Shown: positions 10,201-18,764, counted from the stretch's first letter. The stretch is DNA of 53,411 bases from an uncultured Lachnospiraceae bacterium (GCA_945621435.1 CALZBR010000015.1:1-53411), one strand, 5' to 3'. Translations and numbers: made by a program. Notes: generated by a model from the letters alone, not told the origin.

Positions 10201-10839
10201 TTCCTTTGCTTCCTCAAGGGAATCGGTGTTTTCAATAACCTCCTGCTTCTCGTCAAGCTTTGCGGAAGCCTCATCCATCTCCTGTTCGAAGCCGGATGTA
10301 ATGTCCTCAATCTGTTCCACCTTGGTATCTGCCTTCTCAGTTGCCTCTTCCTGTGCAACTAAGGCGTCCTCAGCGTCGTCAAGTCTGTCCTCGGTGTCGC
10401 AGATGATTTCCTCAACATCATTTTCCTTGTCATCATCTCCGCCGACGGTAACCTCCTCCAGCTCGTCAGCAGCATCCTTTACTTCCTGGGATACCTCGAT
10501 CTCAACAGTACCGGCTTCTGCTTCCACGATAACATCTTCTGCGGATTCTACTGCCTCTGCCTCTGCCTTTGCAGCCTCGGTAACAACGCCGTCTGCGGTT
10601 CCGGTCTCTTCGTCTGCTTCTGCCACAAGAGCGCCTGCTGCCTTCTCTGCTGTCTGTACATCCTCAATCATGGTCTCAGCTTCAGTCTTCTCCTCCTGAG
10701 CTTTGACTTCATCGGTTCCGAGGTCATCAACATTCTCCAGCTCCTCAGCCAGTGCGGTGATGGGAGTCATGGACATCATGGTTGCCAGTCCCAGTGAAAT
10801 TGCCTTCAATACTTTCTGGTTCATTGCTTTGTTCTTCAT
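7291..10839 (-). CDS. Large coiled-coil surface protein with proline-rich stalk and C-terminal membrane anchor
   Basis: A predicted 1182-residue exported protein. ATG 10839 is chosen because it lies 8 nt from GGAG. The signal peptide (about residues 1-31) ends TALA. Acidic, Ala/Glu/Lys-rich helical stretches typical of coiled coil follow (about residues 40-320 and again near 930-1020). Between them lie two Thr/Val-rich regions, one rich in alternating T/A/V and one with YTYTYSYTGTFDAEK, probably beta structure. Near the C-terminus are three identical 13-residue Pro/Gly/Glu/Thr/Ala repeats and the acidic DDEETPLAPG segment. The end is a membrane segment beginning WWWLLIVAVLG with a basic tail. 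There is no LPXTG motif. Function is unknown; an adhesin or cell-envelope structural role is likely. Confidence 0.85.
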   Translation of the reverse strand: MKNKAMNQKVLKAISLGLATMMSMTPITALAEELENVDDLGTDEVKAQEEKTEAETMIEDVQTAEKAAGALVAEADEETGTADGVVTEAAKAEAEAVESAEDVIVEAEAGTVEIEVSQEVKDAADELEEVTVGGDDDKENDVEEIICDTEDRLDDAEDALVAQEEATEKADTKVEQIEDITSGFEQEMDEASAKLDEKQEVIENTDSLEEAKEAKEAAENIVDTAEITYEAAKAAVETAETDYTKAVEEAKAAAEKYNEAVADAEGYTEEALNELKAAKDAAEKLEQEAKKAYDDAKLGEVDAAAVAIIEKEKEVQNSELTGSAKWDERDELFCLIVKNYYVPKCMPEGTQVTLSNGADSQDTFKRFDSDYKNYIQANITYPDGTTEVKYLNYKIDKGDSTSLVIFEKTWEEIVTQEAEDAKYVVYDENSKIAHTIYADALEQAIENNDVVKGTDDNYYVKAKNEDGTTVAGSTSVAVDEDTNTVDEESKETTWSVDEDGNIVKTVTGDVTTVTTRENVSLTGGKGYESEEAAKAAAEKEAEGLLEENEELANTDVAVSKDVETATATATATVTYVTTFTTTIDLTGMSNKVNAITSQSSGEKDSVKDIKNDAIENAREYLEDKDYEVLSTNVSNLQVRRTENNKYIWQQDTYTATSGTLTVTYAKMISESFDYSVFKDGKLTEEQLAMKYMKDTDNLDNICSVHKINGSLGNIFEGNLGNATVYYIQQQRLEIIKSRTDDTGDAEKAKAAAEKAAEDAAMKEMQVAANGQINEVITNGLSKKVTGKDGMASTTANVVDSSKTNRTVVADATASDAVDYTYTYSYTGTFDAEKTVVENKVLNTETWQADKMTYVAAVEEVRENILTNANYDAYLKGDQSAIMLAERTDENFLKFKADALNAQAKLDATKAKYAEIQAKANAAEMAVEEAEKQVQNLQDQIKALEKANADLTELETRLDAAKLKFSEAEKEYEELEKKLEEIEKEYEEAEKRLTPAPVPPTVPAPTPAGGETPAPETPAPAGGETPAPETPAPAGGETPAPETPAPAAPEGGETVPAEQNLAEGNQNIVVNPIVPQENNDPEIIEIDDEETPLAPGVDENEDTIEPVQEEVQSANGANGEEAEEFTTITDENVALAGSAEEMEEAKSRMNWWWLLIVAVLGATGYEMFRRYEKKKSAQKVESK
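7702..7818. repeat. Three perfect 39-bp tandem repeats (coding VNTR)
   Basis: Units at 7702-7740, 7741-7779 and 7780-7818 are identical. On the minus strand each encodes the 13 residues GGETPAPETPAPA in the stalk of the surface protein. The unit is a multiple of three, so copy-number change alters stalk length without a frameshift. Confidence 0.95.
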
Positions 10840-10891
10840 ACTCATCTCTCCATTCATAATATATACAGTATCATTTCCATCTGTGAAAAGT

Positions 10892-11242
10892 TTAAACCGG
10901 TTTTACAGCTCTGTCAACGGAGTTCATATTATCGACGCTCTGCTGCTCGACTTCCAGTACCGTTTCCTTCAGCTTCCCCAGATGCCATCCCATGTAGGAT
11001 GTTCCGATAGGATCCAGCCTTCGGATTCGTTTTCTGTACCGATTGCAGATTACCAGGTATATGGCAACGGCAAACATTGCAAGCAACAATGCCATAAATG
11101 CTATCGTCCATCCATAAAAATCTCCCTGAACATTTGCAGCCAGCGGCACCTCTTCCTCCTCGATGACTGTAAGAACATATGGTTCCTGAGTCAGCAGAAC
11201 GCTTCCGATTCTCACTGTCATTAAGAGTTTTTGCAATAACAT
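10892..11242 (-). CDS. Small membrane protein with acidic VPLA motif and basic tail
   Basis: The predicted product has 116 residues. ATG 11242 is preferred over an upstream extension because GGGGAG lies 8 nt before it. The N-terminal about 25 residues are moderately hydrophobic. Then comes EEEEVPLAAN, one strong membrane segment (WTIAFMALLLAMFAVAIYLV), a very basic RYRKRIRR stretch and a soluble helical tail. The motif-plus-anchor arrangement resembles the C-terminus of the downstream surface protein, so it may be an anchor-only relative or partner. The 50-nt gap suggests co-transcription with that gene. No family is recognised. Confidence 0.7.
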   Translation of the reverse strand: MLLQKLLMTVRIGSVLLTQEPYVLTVIEEEEVPLAANVQGDFYGWTIAFMALLLAMFAVAIYLVICNRYRKRIRRLDPIGTSYMGWHLGKLKETVLEVEQQSVDNMNSVDRAVKPV

Positions 11243-11346
11243 CCGCTCATCTCCCCTTTCACCTTTTGTTGTTCTATCTGTAAAGACTTCTCCAAGTTTC
11301 AAAAAGGTTCAAATTTTTTCAATTTTTTTCCAAAAATTTTTAGGAC

Positions 11347-12750
11347 TTAATATGCATCATCATGCTTCAGCAGGACAAGCACCGTTTTCAGGATAATCTT
11401 GAAATCCAGCCATAAGGACCAGTTATCAATATACTCCACATCCATCTCCACTATCTCATCAAAGCTCTTCACATTGCTTCTTCCGCTTACCTGCCACATT
11501 CCTGTCAGTCCCGGCTTAATGCTGATACGACGCCACTGGTTCGTCTTGTACTTTTCCACCTCGTCGACAGTAGGAGGTCTCGTACCCACCAGGCTCATGG
11601 AGCCTCCAAGAATGTTAAAGAACTGAGGCAGCTCATCAATACTAAGCTTTCGAATCACCTTTCCTACTCTGGTGATTCTGGGGTCATCCTTCATCTTGAA
11701 CATGACATCTCCCTGCATCTCATTCCGAGCCATCAGTTCCTTCTTGCGCTCCTCCGCATCGATATACATGCTTCTGAACTTGTAGATTTTAAAATGTCGC
11801 CCGTTCTGTCCCACCCGTGTCTGCTTGAAAAGAACGGGACCCGGCGAGTCCAGCTTGATAGCGATTGCCGTCACAAGCATAATCGGTGAAGACAGAATGC
11901 ATCCGAACAGCCCGGCCAGTATATCGACGCATCTCTTGAGCAACTGTTCATAACTGTTCAGCGTTATAGTATGATATGTAATCACAGGATAAGTGCCAAC
12001 AGTACTTACATAACTGTTCGCACGGCGCCTCTTGTAAAAATCCACCACCAATCGCACCGTAACACCCATCTCAATACATAAATCCACGTACTTCTGGGTA
12101 AAAAGCAGTTCTTCGCTGTTTTTCTGGATAATATATACCTGATCCAGATTATAGGTTCTGATTAATGCCTCCATATCCTCTACGCAACCAAGATACTCGC
12201 CCTCCCGACCGCTCTCATATTTTTCTCTCGTCAGAGCAATATACCCCACCGGTTCAATAAGAATACTGGTTTTATTGAGAAAGTAACGGAATTTATTGTA
12301 GTACTCCACCGTCCCCACAAAAGCTGTTCTGGGGGCGTTTTTTCCCTGAAGGCATTTTGTCAGCGGTCTGTACAAAAAGAGTTTGACACAGATCATGCAG
12401 TAGGCTATGAGCAGAAAGGTAAAATAGAATCTTCTGCTGTCATCAAATTCCGGCACACAATACATAAGTGCCGCTGTCGCCATGATTGCCAGTAGAAAGG
12501 ATCTGGTCAGCTTCCGGTGTACCCTGTCAAAATAATAAAAGAGTGTTACATTATACAGATATTCCTCCTTGTTGGAAAGAATAAAAATCAGTGTAAAAAC
12601 CCCAAACAGCAGTACATATTTGCCAAGGCTTTCCGGTGTCAGATCCCCTCCGCAGATTGCCATGTCAAGAGCAAGTGCCAGCGCCATAATCAAGATATCA
12701 ATCAGCAGCTGTATGGTATTTATATTGGCTCCCGCGTTTGTCCGATTCAC
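11347..12750 (-). CDS. Polyprenyl-phosphate sugar-phosphate transferase (EPS priming enzyme)
   Basis: Transfers a sugar-1-phosphate to undecaprenyl phosphate at the membrane, the first step in building the EPS repeat unit. The 467-residue product has about four N-terminal membrane segments, a central nucleotide-binding-like region, a fifth membrane segment near residue 275, and the C-terminal catalytic domain. That domain shows LDSPGPVLFKQTRVGQ, the KFRSM and KLSIDELPQ motifs, GTRPPT and KPGLTGMWQVSGR. A GTG start at 12750 follows GGAGG by 8 nt. It is the last gene of the EPS run. The sugar (hexose or N-acetylhexosamine phosphate) cannot be told from sequence alone. Confidence 0.93.
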   Translation of the reverse strand: MNRTNAGANINTIQLLIDILIMALALALDMAICGGDLTPESLGKYVLLFGVFTLIFILSNKEEYLYNVTLFYYFDRVHRKLTRSFLLAIMATAALMYCVPEFDDSRRFYFTFLLIAYCMICVKLFLYRPLTKCLQGKNAPRTAFVGTVEYYNKFRYFLNKTSILIEPVGYIALTREKYESGREGEYLGCVEDMEALIRTYNLDQVYIIQKNSEELLFTQKYVDLCIEMGVTVRLVVDFYKRRRANSYVSTVGTYPVITYHTITLNSYEQLLKRCVDILAGLFGCILSSPIMLVTAIAIKLDSPGPVLFKQTRVGQNGRHFKIYKFRSMYIDAEERKKELMARNEMQGDVMFKMKDDPRITRVGKVIRKLSIDELPQFFNILGGSMSLVGTRPPTVDEVEKYKTNQWRRISIKPGLTGMWQVSGRSNVKSFDEIVEMDVEYIDNWSLWLDFKIILKTVLVLLKHDDAY

Positions 12751-12853
12751 CTCGTTTTCCTCCGTCAGTTCCTACATTTTTCATTATTTTTCAGTGACTT
12801 GTAATCTATATAACCTGCTTATGCTCGAGTTCACGATACTCTAAATATATTTT

Positions 12854-14020
12854 CTACGAGAGCTTTGCCATGCATTCCTTCAGTCCCTCCCGGAACACTT
12901 CCTGTTTTTTCTCCACCAGCTTCATGGATTCTGCTGCCGCTACCTGCAGCTCCCTGTAGTCTTCTATATATTTGATTGTCTTATTTACAGCCTCCTGAGT
13001 GGAATACTGCAGCGCATGTATCACATAATCGTATCCCAGGCTCCCGTAGAGTCCCTCAAATTTGCGACTGTACGATACGGGAATGGTGGCTGCTCCACCG
13101 GAAAAAGCACCGATAGTGGCATGCATTCTGGCACCGATAAAGACATCCATGGCTGCCAAATACCCCTTGATTTCCATGGGATTGTCAATTCCGTCCAGTA
13201 TCTTCATCTCCGGATACTTCTCCTGAATCAGTCTGCAGACTTCACAGTCATTTTCCGCTTCTACCCGATTCTTGTCACTGGTTCCCACATGGGGAATCAG
13301 AAATACCTCATAGTTGGGATTGCCGCTCAGCCAACGGCACACCTCCCAACAATACTGCCGGTAATCAATGGTCAGTCCGAATTGATTGTCATGGGTATAA
13401 CCGCCTGCCCATAACAGTCCGGAGGGATTAAAGCCAACCCTGACCCTGTCCGTTGCCCCAAGCTCCTGCTTCTCATAGGGCAGGGCAAAGGCCACATCTG
13501 TGGTCAGAATCACCTCTCTGCCTGATAACTCCCCTGCCACTTTCCGGGACTGCTCATCCCTGGCATACACTGCATAAGCATTTTTCAGTATCCACCTCGC
13601 CCAATTTCTTACAAATCTATTCTGATATGGTCCATAGGTCTGAGGACCCAGAAAATAAAGCGCCTTGGCTCTGACTGCCGCTGTCTTTACCAAAGCATCC
13701 AGTACAAACCTTTTGATTCCGTAGATATCGGAAAAGCTGTCTCCCATGGTAAAATCCACAATCAGGTCGGCGGATTTCATTTCCTTCCTCAAGTTCTTCC
13801 AAAAAGAAGGAGATTTGTAGCGGATTCTCAGACATTTTATCGGTATGTCAGTTCCCGGTATATACGGTGTCTTTTGATCTGCAAAGACCACCGTTGTCAA
13901 TTCCAATTGCTTTCCTCTCTCAAAAGCTGTTTTGTACAATTCACTGACAAAGGAATAAGACAGGGCTTCACAGCCCAGATTATTGATGAAAAATTCCAAT
14001 CCCAACAAAACAATCTTCAT
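12854..14020 (-). CDS. Polysaccharide pyruvyl transferase family protein
   Basis: A 388-residue protein of the CsaB/WcaK type, which adds ketal pyruvate from phosphoenolpyruvate to sugars of surface polymers. Diagnostic segments are the N-terminal VLLGLEFFINNLGCEALS and the C-terminal GARMHATIGAFSGGAATIPVSYSRKFEGLY, which holds the conserved R, H and SYS residues. It sits between the hydrolase-like gene and the priming transferase. It shares the locus with an FrhB-like iron-sulfur protein, a pairing seen in many bacterial polysaccharide clusters. Substrate sugar unknown. Confidence 0.88.
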   Translation of the reverse strand: MKIVLLGLEFFINNLGCEALSYSFVSELYKTAFERGKQLELTTVVFADQKTPYIPGTDIPIKCLRIRYKSPSFWKNLRKEMKSADLIVDFTMGDSFSDIYGIKRFVLDALVKTAAVRAKALYFLGPQTYGPYQNRFVRNWARWILKNAYAVYARDEQSRKVAGELSGREVILTTDVAFALPYEKQELGATDRVRVGFNPSGLLWAGGYTHDNQFGLTIDYRQYCWEVCRWLSGNPNYEVFLIPHVGTSDKNRVEAENDCEVCRLIQEKYPEMKILDGIDNPMEIKGYLAAMDVFIGARMHATIGAFSGGAATIPVSYSRKFEGLYGSLGYDYVIHALQYSTQEAVNKTIKYIEDYRELQVAAAESMKLVEKKQEVFREGLKECMAKLS

Positions 14021-14081
14021 TTGATGCTTCCTCCTGTTACTTCTTTATGTTTTTCCCTGATTTGTCTCCGTCCCTCAAAGG

Positions 14082-14864
14082 CTATCTCTGACATGCCTTC
14101 ATCACATTACTTCTTAAAAAATCCGGGAAATACAAAGAAAGCTCACTATGAGCTGTAAATTCAGCCTCTTCCTTCTCCATCCGGTATCCACTCTCCTCCA
14201 GATTCTTCAAAAGAGGTTTGGTATGTCTCTCGAAATACTCATCCTTCACCGAATAGAACAAATATACCTTCTGACCGGTAATATAGGGATTTGTTCGCAG
14301 CTGACTGGAGAGATAGTTGTCCATATATGCTATGTTTTCTTCTGTGATTTTTCCCATCCAGTAACGCATCAGCCCTTCCTCCGGTCCAAACTCAGTGGCA
14401 ATTCTGTAAGTAGGCTCTCCAATGATCATGATTGCATCCCGGAATCTGCTGCCAATATTCAGGGCTCCATAGCCACCTTTACAGGAACCGCAGAACAGAA
14501 CCTTCTCCGGATTCGTTTCATCAATCACTTTTTGTACCAGCTTCAGGACAGCCTCCTGCTCCCGAAACTCCGGTAATCTTCCCAGATAATAGCTTCCCCG
14601 ACCGTCGGGACCGAAATCATCCAGAATATAAAGTCGATTACAGCAAATTCCGTCCAGGGTACGCACATAATTGTATCGGGCTGCAAGTCCGGGCCGGGTA
14701 CAGGCGCTGAAGACCACCGCCAGGTTCTTCGCCCCTGCTGCCGGTTTATACATATACTTCAGGTCTGTGCCATCTTCCCTGAAATGCTTTTGCTCCCTCA
14801 ATACATGTAGCTTTGTAACCATATATTCATAATATTTTTTTATCCTGCGAATCCATTTCCCCAT
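14082..14864 (-). CDS. Alpha/beta-hydrolase-like protein with Cys in the nucleophile position
   Basis: A roughly 260-residue cytoplasmic-looking protein with a basic amphipathic N-terminus. The strand-turn-helix segment VLFCGSCKGGYGALNIG matches the nucleophile elbow G-x-S-x-G-G of polysaccharide-locus hydrolases, but Cys128 occupies the serine position. The later segments YSVKDEYFERH and TAHSELSLYFPDFL fit the acid and histidine of a triad. It could be an acyl-transfer or ester-hydrolysing enzyme acting on EPS substituents, or an inactive homologue. ATG 14864 has GGAG 5 nt upstream. An alternative ATG at 14879 overlaps the upstream stop as ATGA and would add five residues. Confidence 0.65.
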   Translation of the reverse strand: MGKWIRRIKKYYEYMVTKLHVLREQKHFREDGTDLKYMYKPAAGAKNLAVVFSACTRPGLAARYNYVRTLDGICCNRLYILDDFGPDGRGSYYLGRLPEFREQEAVLKLVQKVIDETNPEKVLFCGSCKGGYGALNIGSRFRDAIMIIGEPTYRIATEFGPEEGLMRYWMGKITEENIAYMDNYLSSQLRTNPYITGQKVYLFYSVKDEYFERHTKPLLKNLEESGYRMEKEEAEFTAHSELSLYFPDFLRSNVMKACQR

Positions 14865-14875
14865 GTTTTCTCCAT

Positions 14876-16264
14876 TCATAATACAATTCCGGCAGGGGAA
14901 TGCCTGCGCCGTTTTCGCCTGTTCTGCCTGTCCTGCTCCTGAAACCTCTCCCCATACCAGGCACAATAAATAGCTATGAGAATATACATATACTTAGTGG
15001 TCTGCAGGTAATCCGCCCAGAACAGACTGACAGAGTATATTACAAATCCGACGGCTGTAGCCATGCACAGACCGGAACGATGCTTCAGCCCGTTCTTTAT
15101 CATAATGAATGCGGTCATCAGCTGGAACAGTGCAAAGGTAATCAACCCCGGATAAGCGTAACGGATATAGGAAGCCACATAGAAATTGTCAATGGACACT
15201 ATGTACACCCCGTCAAACTCAAATCCTACCCGTGCATTAACCCCACGCCCCACCAGCGGATTTAACCATTCCACCGTAAAAATTCTGGGTAAATAATCCC
15301 TATAGGAGGAACTCTGCCCCAGAAGTGTAACATTCGCCCCAAACTTTGCAGAAAATTCCGTGCCAAACACCTGATCAATGACGCTGGTAATCTGCATCAT
15401 GACATATCGTCCAACTTCCGTGCGTATTATCGCCGTCTCAATCACCGCAAACAATAACAGCAACACAATCAGATAAAAAAACGTTTTCTTTCTCCTCTCT
15501 CCCCGACTGCAGATAACAATCAAAAAAACCTCCAGAACCGCCAGCCCCAATGATCCCCGGGATCCGGTAAGGAAAACATTTAACAGTAGCAGCACCAAAA
15601 GAGCCGGATGGCGAAACAGATAAACCTCATCACTATCATAGTCAATACAGATAATGGCTATCAGAAGCAGAAGCAGCATACCATATCCAATCGAATGTAC
15701 ACAGGGACCCATTACGCGGTACTGTCCTGAACGGGATCCATACATGGCTGCATTGGGCACTGTCATGAGATACCTGACCATGGGAGAAAAACCCAGAAAA
15801 TACTCCACAAGACCGTAGATTCCCAGCACCCAGGCAATCCTGGCCGTCCAATCAATGGCCCTGCGGACACCGATGACATACCGTATGCCGTAATAGACCA
15901 TATAAAAGGTCAGGATATCCAGAAAATTCAGAAAAAAGGTATTCACATTCACCCTGAGAACCGTGGTGTATACGATTACAACCATGTAAAGGGCAAGATA
16001 TGGCGTCATCTCCACCTCCGGAATAGTCCTCAGGAAATGATTTCCTGCCTTTGGATTAAGCAGGAAATAAGCCAACAAAACCAGATTCATAAAACGTGTA
16101 CTGGTAATGTCAAACATGATATGTACCCCGAAATACTGAGGCAGTACCCAGTCTGCCACCAACAGAAGACTCATAAGCAGGAAAAGCAGCCCTGCACCCT
16201 TCAGCTCTGCCTTATCCGGCGAATATTCAGTTGTGGACTGATACAGTGCTGTGCGTTGTCTCAT
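14876..16264 (-). CDS. O-antigen ligase/polymerase-like membrane protein (Wzy candidate)
   Basis: A 462-residue protein with about eleven hydrophobic segments and a large outward-facing loop around residues 280-365, the usual shape of Wzy polymerases and WaaL-type proteins. The segment FLTGSRGSLGLAVLEV is typical of the Wzy_C/O-antigen ligase family. It would join flipped repeat units into chains on the outer face of the membrane. It overlaps the preceding glycosyltransferase by four bases (ATGA), indicating translational coupling. No other polymerase candidate is present, so it is the likely Wzy of the locus. Confidence 0.85.
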   Translation of the reverse strand: MRQRTALYQSTTEYSPDKAELKGAGLLFLLMSLLLVADWVLPQYFGVHIMFDITSTRFMNLVLLAYFLLNPKAGNHFLRTIPEVEMTPYLALYMVVIVYTTVLRVNVNTFFLNFLDILTFYMVYYGIRYVIGVRRAIDWTARIAWVLGIYGLVEYFLGFSPMVRYLMTVPNAAMYGSRSGQYRVMGPCVHSIGYGMLLLLLIAIICIDYDSDEVYLFRHPALLVLLLLNVFLTGSRGSLGLAVLEVFLIVICSRGERRKKTFFYLIVLLLLFAVIETAIIRTEVGRYVMMQITSVIDQVFGTEFSAKFGANVTLLGQSSSYRDYLPRIFTVEWLNPLVGRGVNARVGFEFDGVYIVSIDNFYVASYIRYAYPGLITFALFQLMTAFIMIKNGLKHRSGLCMATAVGFVIYSVSLFWADYLQTTKYMYILIAIYCAWYGERFQEQDRQNRRKRRRHSPAGIVL

Positions 16265-17136
16265 GATTGTAACAGATAGTCTCCTAAATCTCCCTTGTTT
16301 TTTGCAATATGTAAAAATTTCCGATAGGAATCAATCCTATTGCGGAGCTCCGTCATTTTTCTCCGGTCCTCATCCTTTATTTCACGTTTCATGGTTGCAG
16401 AATGCCGGTGAATGACCTGCAGGGACTTTAGGTAACAATAGGAACATCCCTGTCTCTTTAAGATAAAGCAAAGAATCTCCTCCTCACAGTACAGAAAAGT
16501 TCCGCCATACAAGCCGTCAAACCTCCTGATAAAATCCGGCGAAAAAATAAGACAGCTGCCGTGAAGAACTCCCTGAAAATCACGGATTGTACCTGTGTCA
16601 TTGTGCTGAAAGATACTGCCGTCGTAATGCAGCGCCTTCTTCAGCTTCTGCTGCAGACCGATTTTCATCAGTGCCAGCACCACATAATCATGAATCAGAC
16701 TTTTATAAATCCGCTTCCTGTCAGGGCATTCCATGCGAAAGGGATTCTGACTGTTCCCCTCCGGCGTGACAATGTCGGGACCTGCTATATAAAACGGTTC
16801 CCTTTCGTATTCCGCCAGCAGGGTTTCCCGAAAATCCCGCTGCTCCAGAACCACATCATTGTTCAGCAATACAATCCATTCAGCTCCCAGCTTTTCCTTG
16901 GCATAGCGGAAGCCCACGTTATTTCCGGCAGCATACCCAAGATTTTCCTTATTCTGCAAAAAAGTAATCTTATCGTTTCCCCCGTATTGCGACCTCAATT
17001 CCTCGAAGCTGCCGTTGCCGGAGGCGTTGTCCACCACCACAATGCAGGACTCTTCGAGTCCCGTTTGCAGCAGAGATTCCAGACACTGCTTCGTTATGTC
17101 TGCATTTTTATAATGTAGTACCAAATATGCCAGCAT
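16261..17136 (-). CDS. Family 2 glycosyltransferase, rhamnosyltransferase-like
   Basis: A 291-residue GT-A fold enzyme without membrane segments. It has VVVDNASGNGS and NLGYAAGNNVGF near the N-terminus, the LLNNDVVL segment in place of DxD, and the acceptor region SCLIFSPDFIRRFDGLYGGTFLYCEEE. This pattern (NNVG, LNND, EEE) is common in rhamnosyl- and other deoxyhexosyltransferases, which fits the rfbD gene in the same window. It lies one base from the VanZ-like gene and overlaps wzy by four bases. Donor and acceptor are inferred only. Confidence 0.88.
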   Translation of the reverse strand: MLAYLVLHYKNADITKQCLESLLQTGLEESCIVVVDNASGNGSFEELRSQYGGNDKITFLQNKENLGYAAGNNVGFRYAKEKLGAEWIVLLNNDVVLEQRDFRETLLAEYEREPFYIAGPDIVTPEGNSQNPFRMECPDRKRIYKSLIHDYVVLALMKIGLQQKLKKALHYDGSIFQHNDTGTIRDFQGVLHGSCLIFSPDFIRRFDGLYGGTFLYCEEEILCFILKRQGCSYCYLKSLQVIHRHSATMKREIKDEDRRKMTELRNRIDSYRKFLHIAKNKGDLGDYLLQS

Positions 17137-17137
17137 C

Positions 17138-17749
17138 CTACCATGACTCCTCTTTCTTTTGCAATAACATCTTCCCCAGCCCGAGGATTATTGTAAACAT
17201 ACCCCAGCCCAATACGCCCCCCAGGGTATTCGCCACCAGATCCTGCATCTCGTAAAACCCTCTTCCTGTCATCAGCTGCGCAGTTTCGATAAACAGGCTG
17301 GTCGCAAAGCTCATCAAAAAAGCCAACAAGAACTGTATTCCTTTTTTCCTTCTGTTGACAAAGGAAAACAAGGAGAGGATAAAACCATAAGGCACAAACA
17401 GCAGGCAGTTTAATACCACATATGCCATCATCAGCCAGTGAAAATCATTGTCCGGTCCCTGTAATCCATGTAACACGTTCAGCTCAATCCCTATGCGGCT
17501 ACCGCTCTCACGACAAATCAGGGTAAGCTGCAGGATAATGGAACCATATACTGCAACTACCATTCCCGTAAGCACATCGCTTAACAGTACTTTCCGGTGC
17601 ATCCTTCTGCGGATCAGCGTAACCAGAAGAACCACCATTACTCCTGCCATGGAAAACAACAGGAAATGCTGAACTGACACGTTCCCGAACTGAGCCAGAG
17701 CCTTGTTCATGGTGGAGGGGCTGAATATTTTTTGAATGGCATGTATCAT
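17138..17749 (-). CDS. VanZ-like membrane protein
   Basis: A 203-residue protein with about five hydrophobic segments. The C-terminal signature FIETAQLMTGRGFYEMQDLVANTLGGVLG, with the conserved E, Q, R, D, N and GG, is that of the VanZ family. VanZ itself gives low-level teicoplanin resistance; most family members have no assigned role. It is coupled to the flanking glycosyltransferase genes (four-base overlap upstream, one-base gap downstream), so here it probably serves envelope or EPS assembly rather than antibiotic resistance. Confidence 0.82.
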   Translation of the reverse strand: MIHAIQKIFSPSTMNKALAQFGNVSVQHFLLFSMAGVMVVLLVTLIRRRMHRKVLLSDVLTGMVVAVYGSIILQLTLICRESGSRIGIELNVLHGLQGPDNDFHWLMMAYVVLNCLLFVPYGFILSLFSFVNRRKKGIQFLLAFLMSFATSLFIETAQLMTGRGFYEMQDLVANTLGGVLGWGMFTIILGLGKMLLQKKEESW

Positions 17750-18738
17750 AGCGCTTCCTTTTTGAATGACAATAGTTTACATATCGCAGAGAGATTCCAG
17801 CCGGTCACACATCGCATATAGAGATTCTTTTTCCCTTTTCCCCGGATATATTGATTCTTTTTATAATCCGGAAAATACTCCTGTACCATCTTCCAGGTAT
17901 CACGGCAAAACTGCTTTCGCAACCCTTTGTCCGGCACCCGGGAAATACGAACCATGGAACTGCACAACAGTATTTTCACAATGGCACACTCCAGCTCCTC
18001 CCGATACTCCTCATAAATCCCATGGCTCTGATAGAATCGGATGACATCCTTCAGGACGTCAAAGATATTAGCCACTCTCGCTGCCTTGTTCACATTCATG
18101 GTAGAACTGCCCCGATAAAAATGAACCACATATTTCCCCGGCACAAAGGCAGGCTTCCGGATAAAAGAGATGGCTTTCAGACAAAATGCAGTATCCTCAT
18201 AAATCAGCCCCTCCGGAAAGACCACTCCGCTTTCCAGCAGAAGCTTCGCCCTATATATCTTGTTCCATGGTGCCAGCATGGGATCAAGGAACATATCCTT
18301 CACAGAGGTATACTCCCTGACCCGGCTGCCATAATCAGCAATGCGTTCCTGTTCGCCCTGCCCGTTTATTTTAACATTGATATAATCGCACTCCACATAA
18401 TCCGCATCAGTTTCTTTCGCTTTTGCATACATTCTTTCATACATTTCCGGCTCAATGGTGTCGTCCGAATCCACAAAACCGATGTATTCGCCTCTGCAGA
18501 GGGGAAGAGCCATGTTTCGCGCCGTCGCCTGACCACCGTTTTCCTTGGAAAAAACACGAATTTTGTCCGGATAGAGTGCCTGATACCGTTCCATGATTTC
18601 CTGAGAGGAATCCGTAGAGCCATCATTCACCAATAGAACCTCCAGCTCCTGCAGTGTCTGTCCCACCACCGAGTCCAGACATGCCTCCAGATATTTTTCC
18701 GTATTATACACCGGGATAACAATGCTGACCTTCACCAT
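17746..18738 (-). CDS. Family 2 glycosyltransferase
   Basis: A 330-residue GT-A enzyme with a classic N-terminal catalytic domain: VSIVIPVYNTEKYLEACLDS, LLVNDGSTDSS, ENGGQATARN and the DxD motif VDSDDTIEPEM, followed by a helical C-terminal region. ATG 18738 lies 8 nt from GGGGGAG and is preferred over an in-frame GTG at 18747 that would touch the ribosome-binding site. It would add one sugar to the lipid-linked EPS repeat unit at the inner membrane face. Donor sugar is unknown. Confidence 0.9.
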   Translation of the reverse strand: MVKVSIVIPVYNTEKYLEACLDSVVGQTLQELEVLLVNDGSTDSSQEIMERYQALYPDKIRVFSKENGGQATARNMALPLCRGEYIGFVDSDDTIEPEMYERMYAKAKETDADYVECDYINVKINGQGEQERIADYGSRVREYTSVKDMFLDPMLAPWNKIYRAKLLLESGVVFPEGLIYEDTAFCLKAISFIRKPAFVPGKYVVHFYRGSSTMNVNKAARVANIFDVLKDVIRFYQSHGIYEEYREELECAIVKILLCSSMVRISRVPDKGLRKQFCRDTWKMVQEYFPDYKKNQYIRGKGKKNLYMRCVTGWNLSAICKLLSFKKEAL

Positions 18739-18764
18739 CTTATACACTCCCCCGCAGCTTAACT

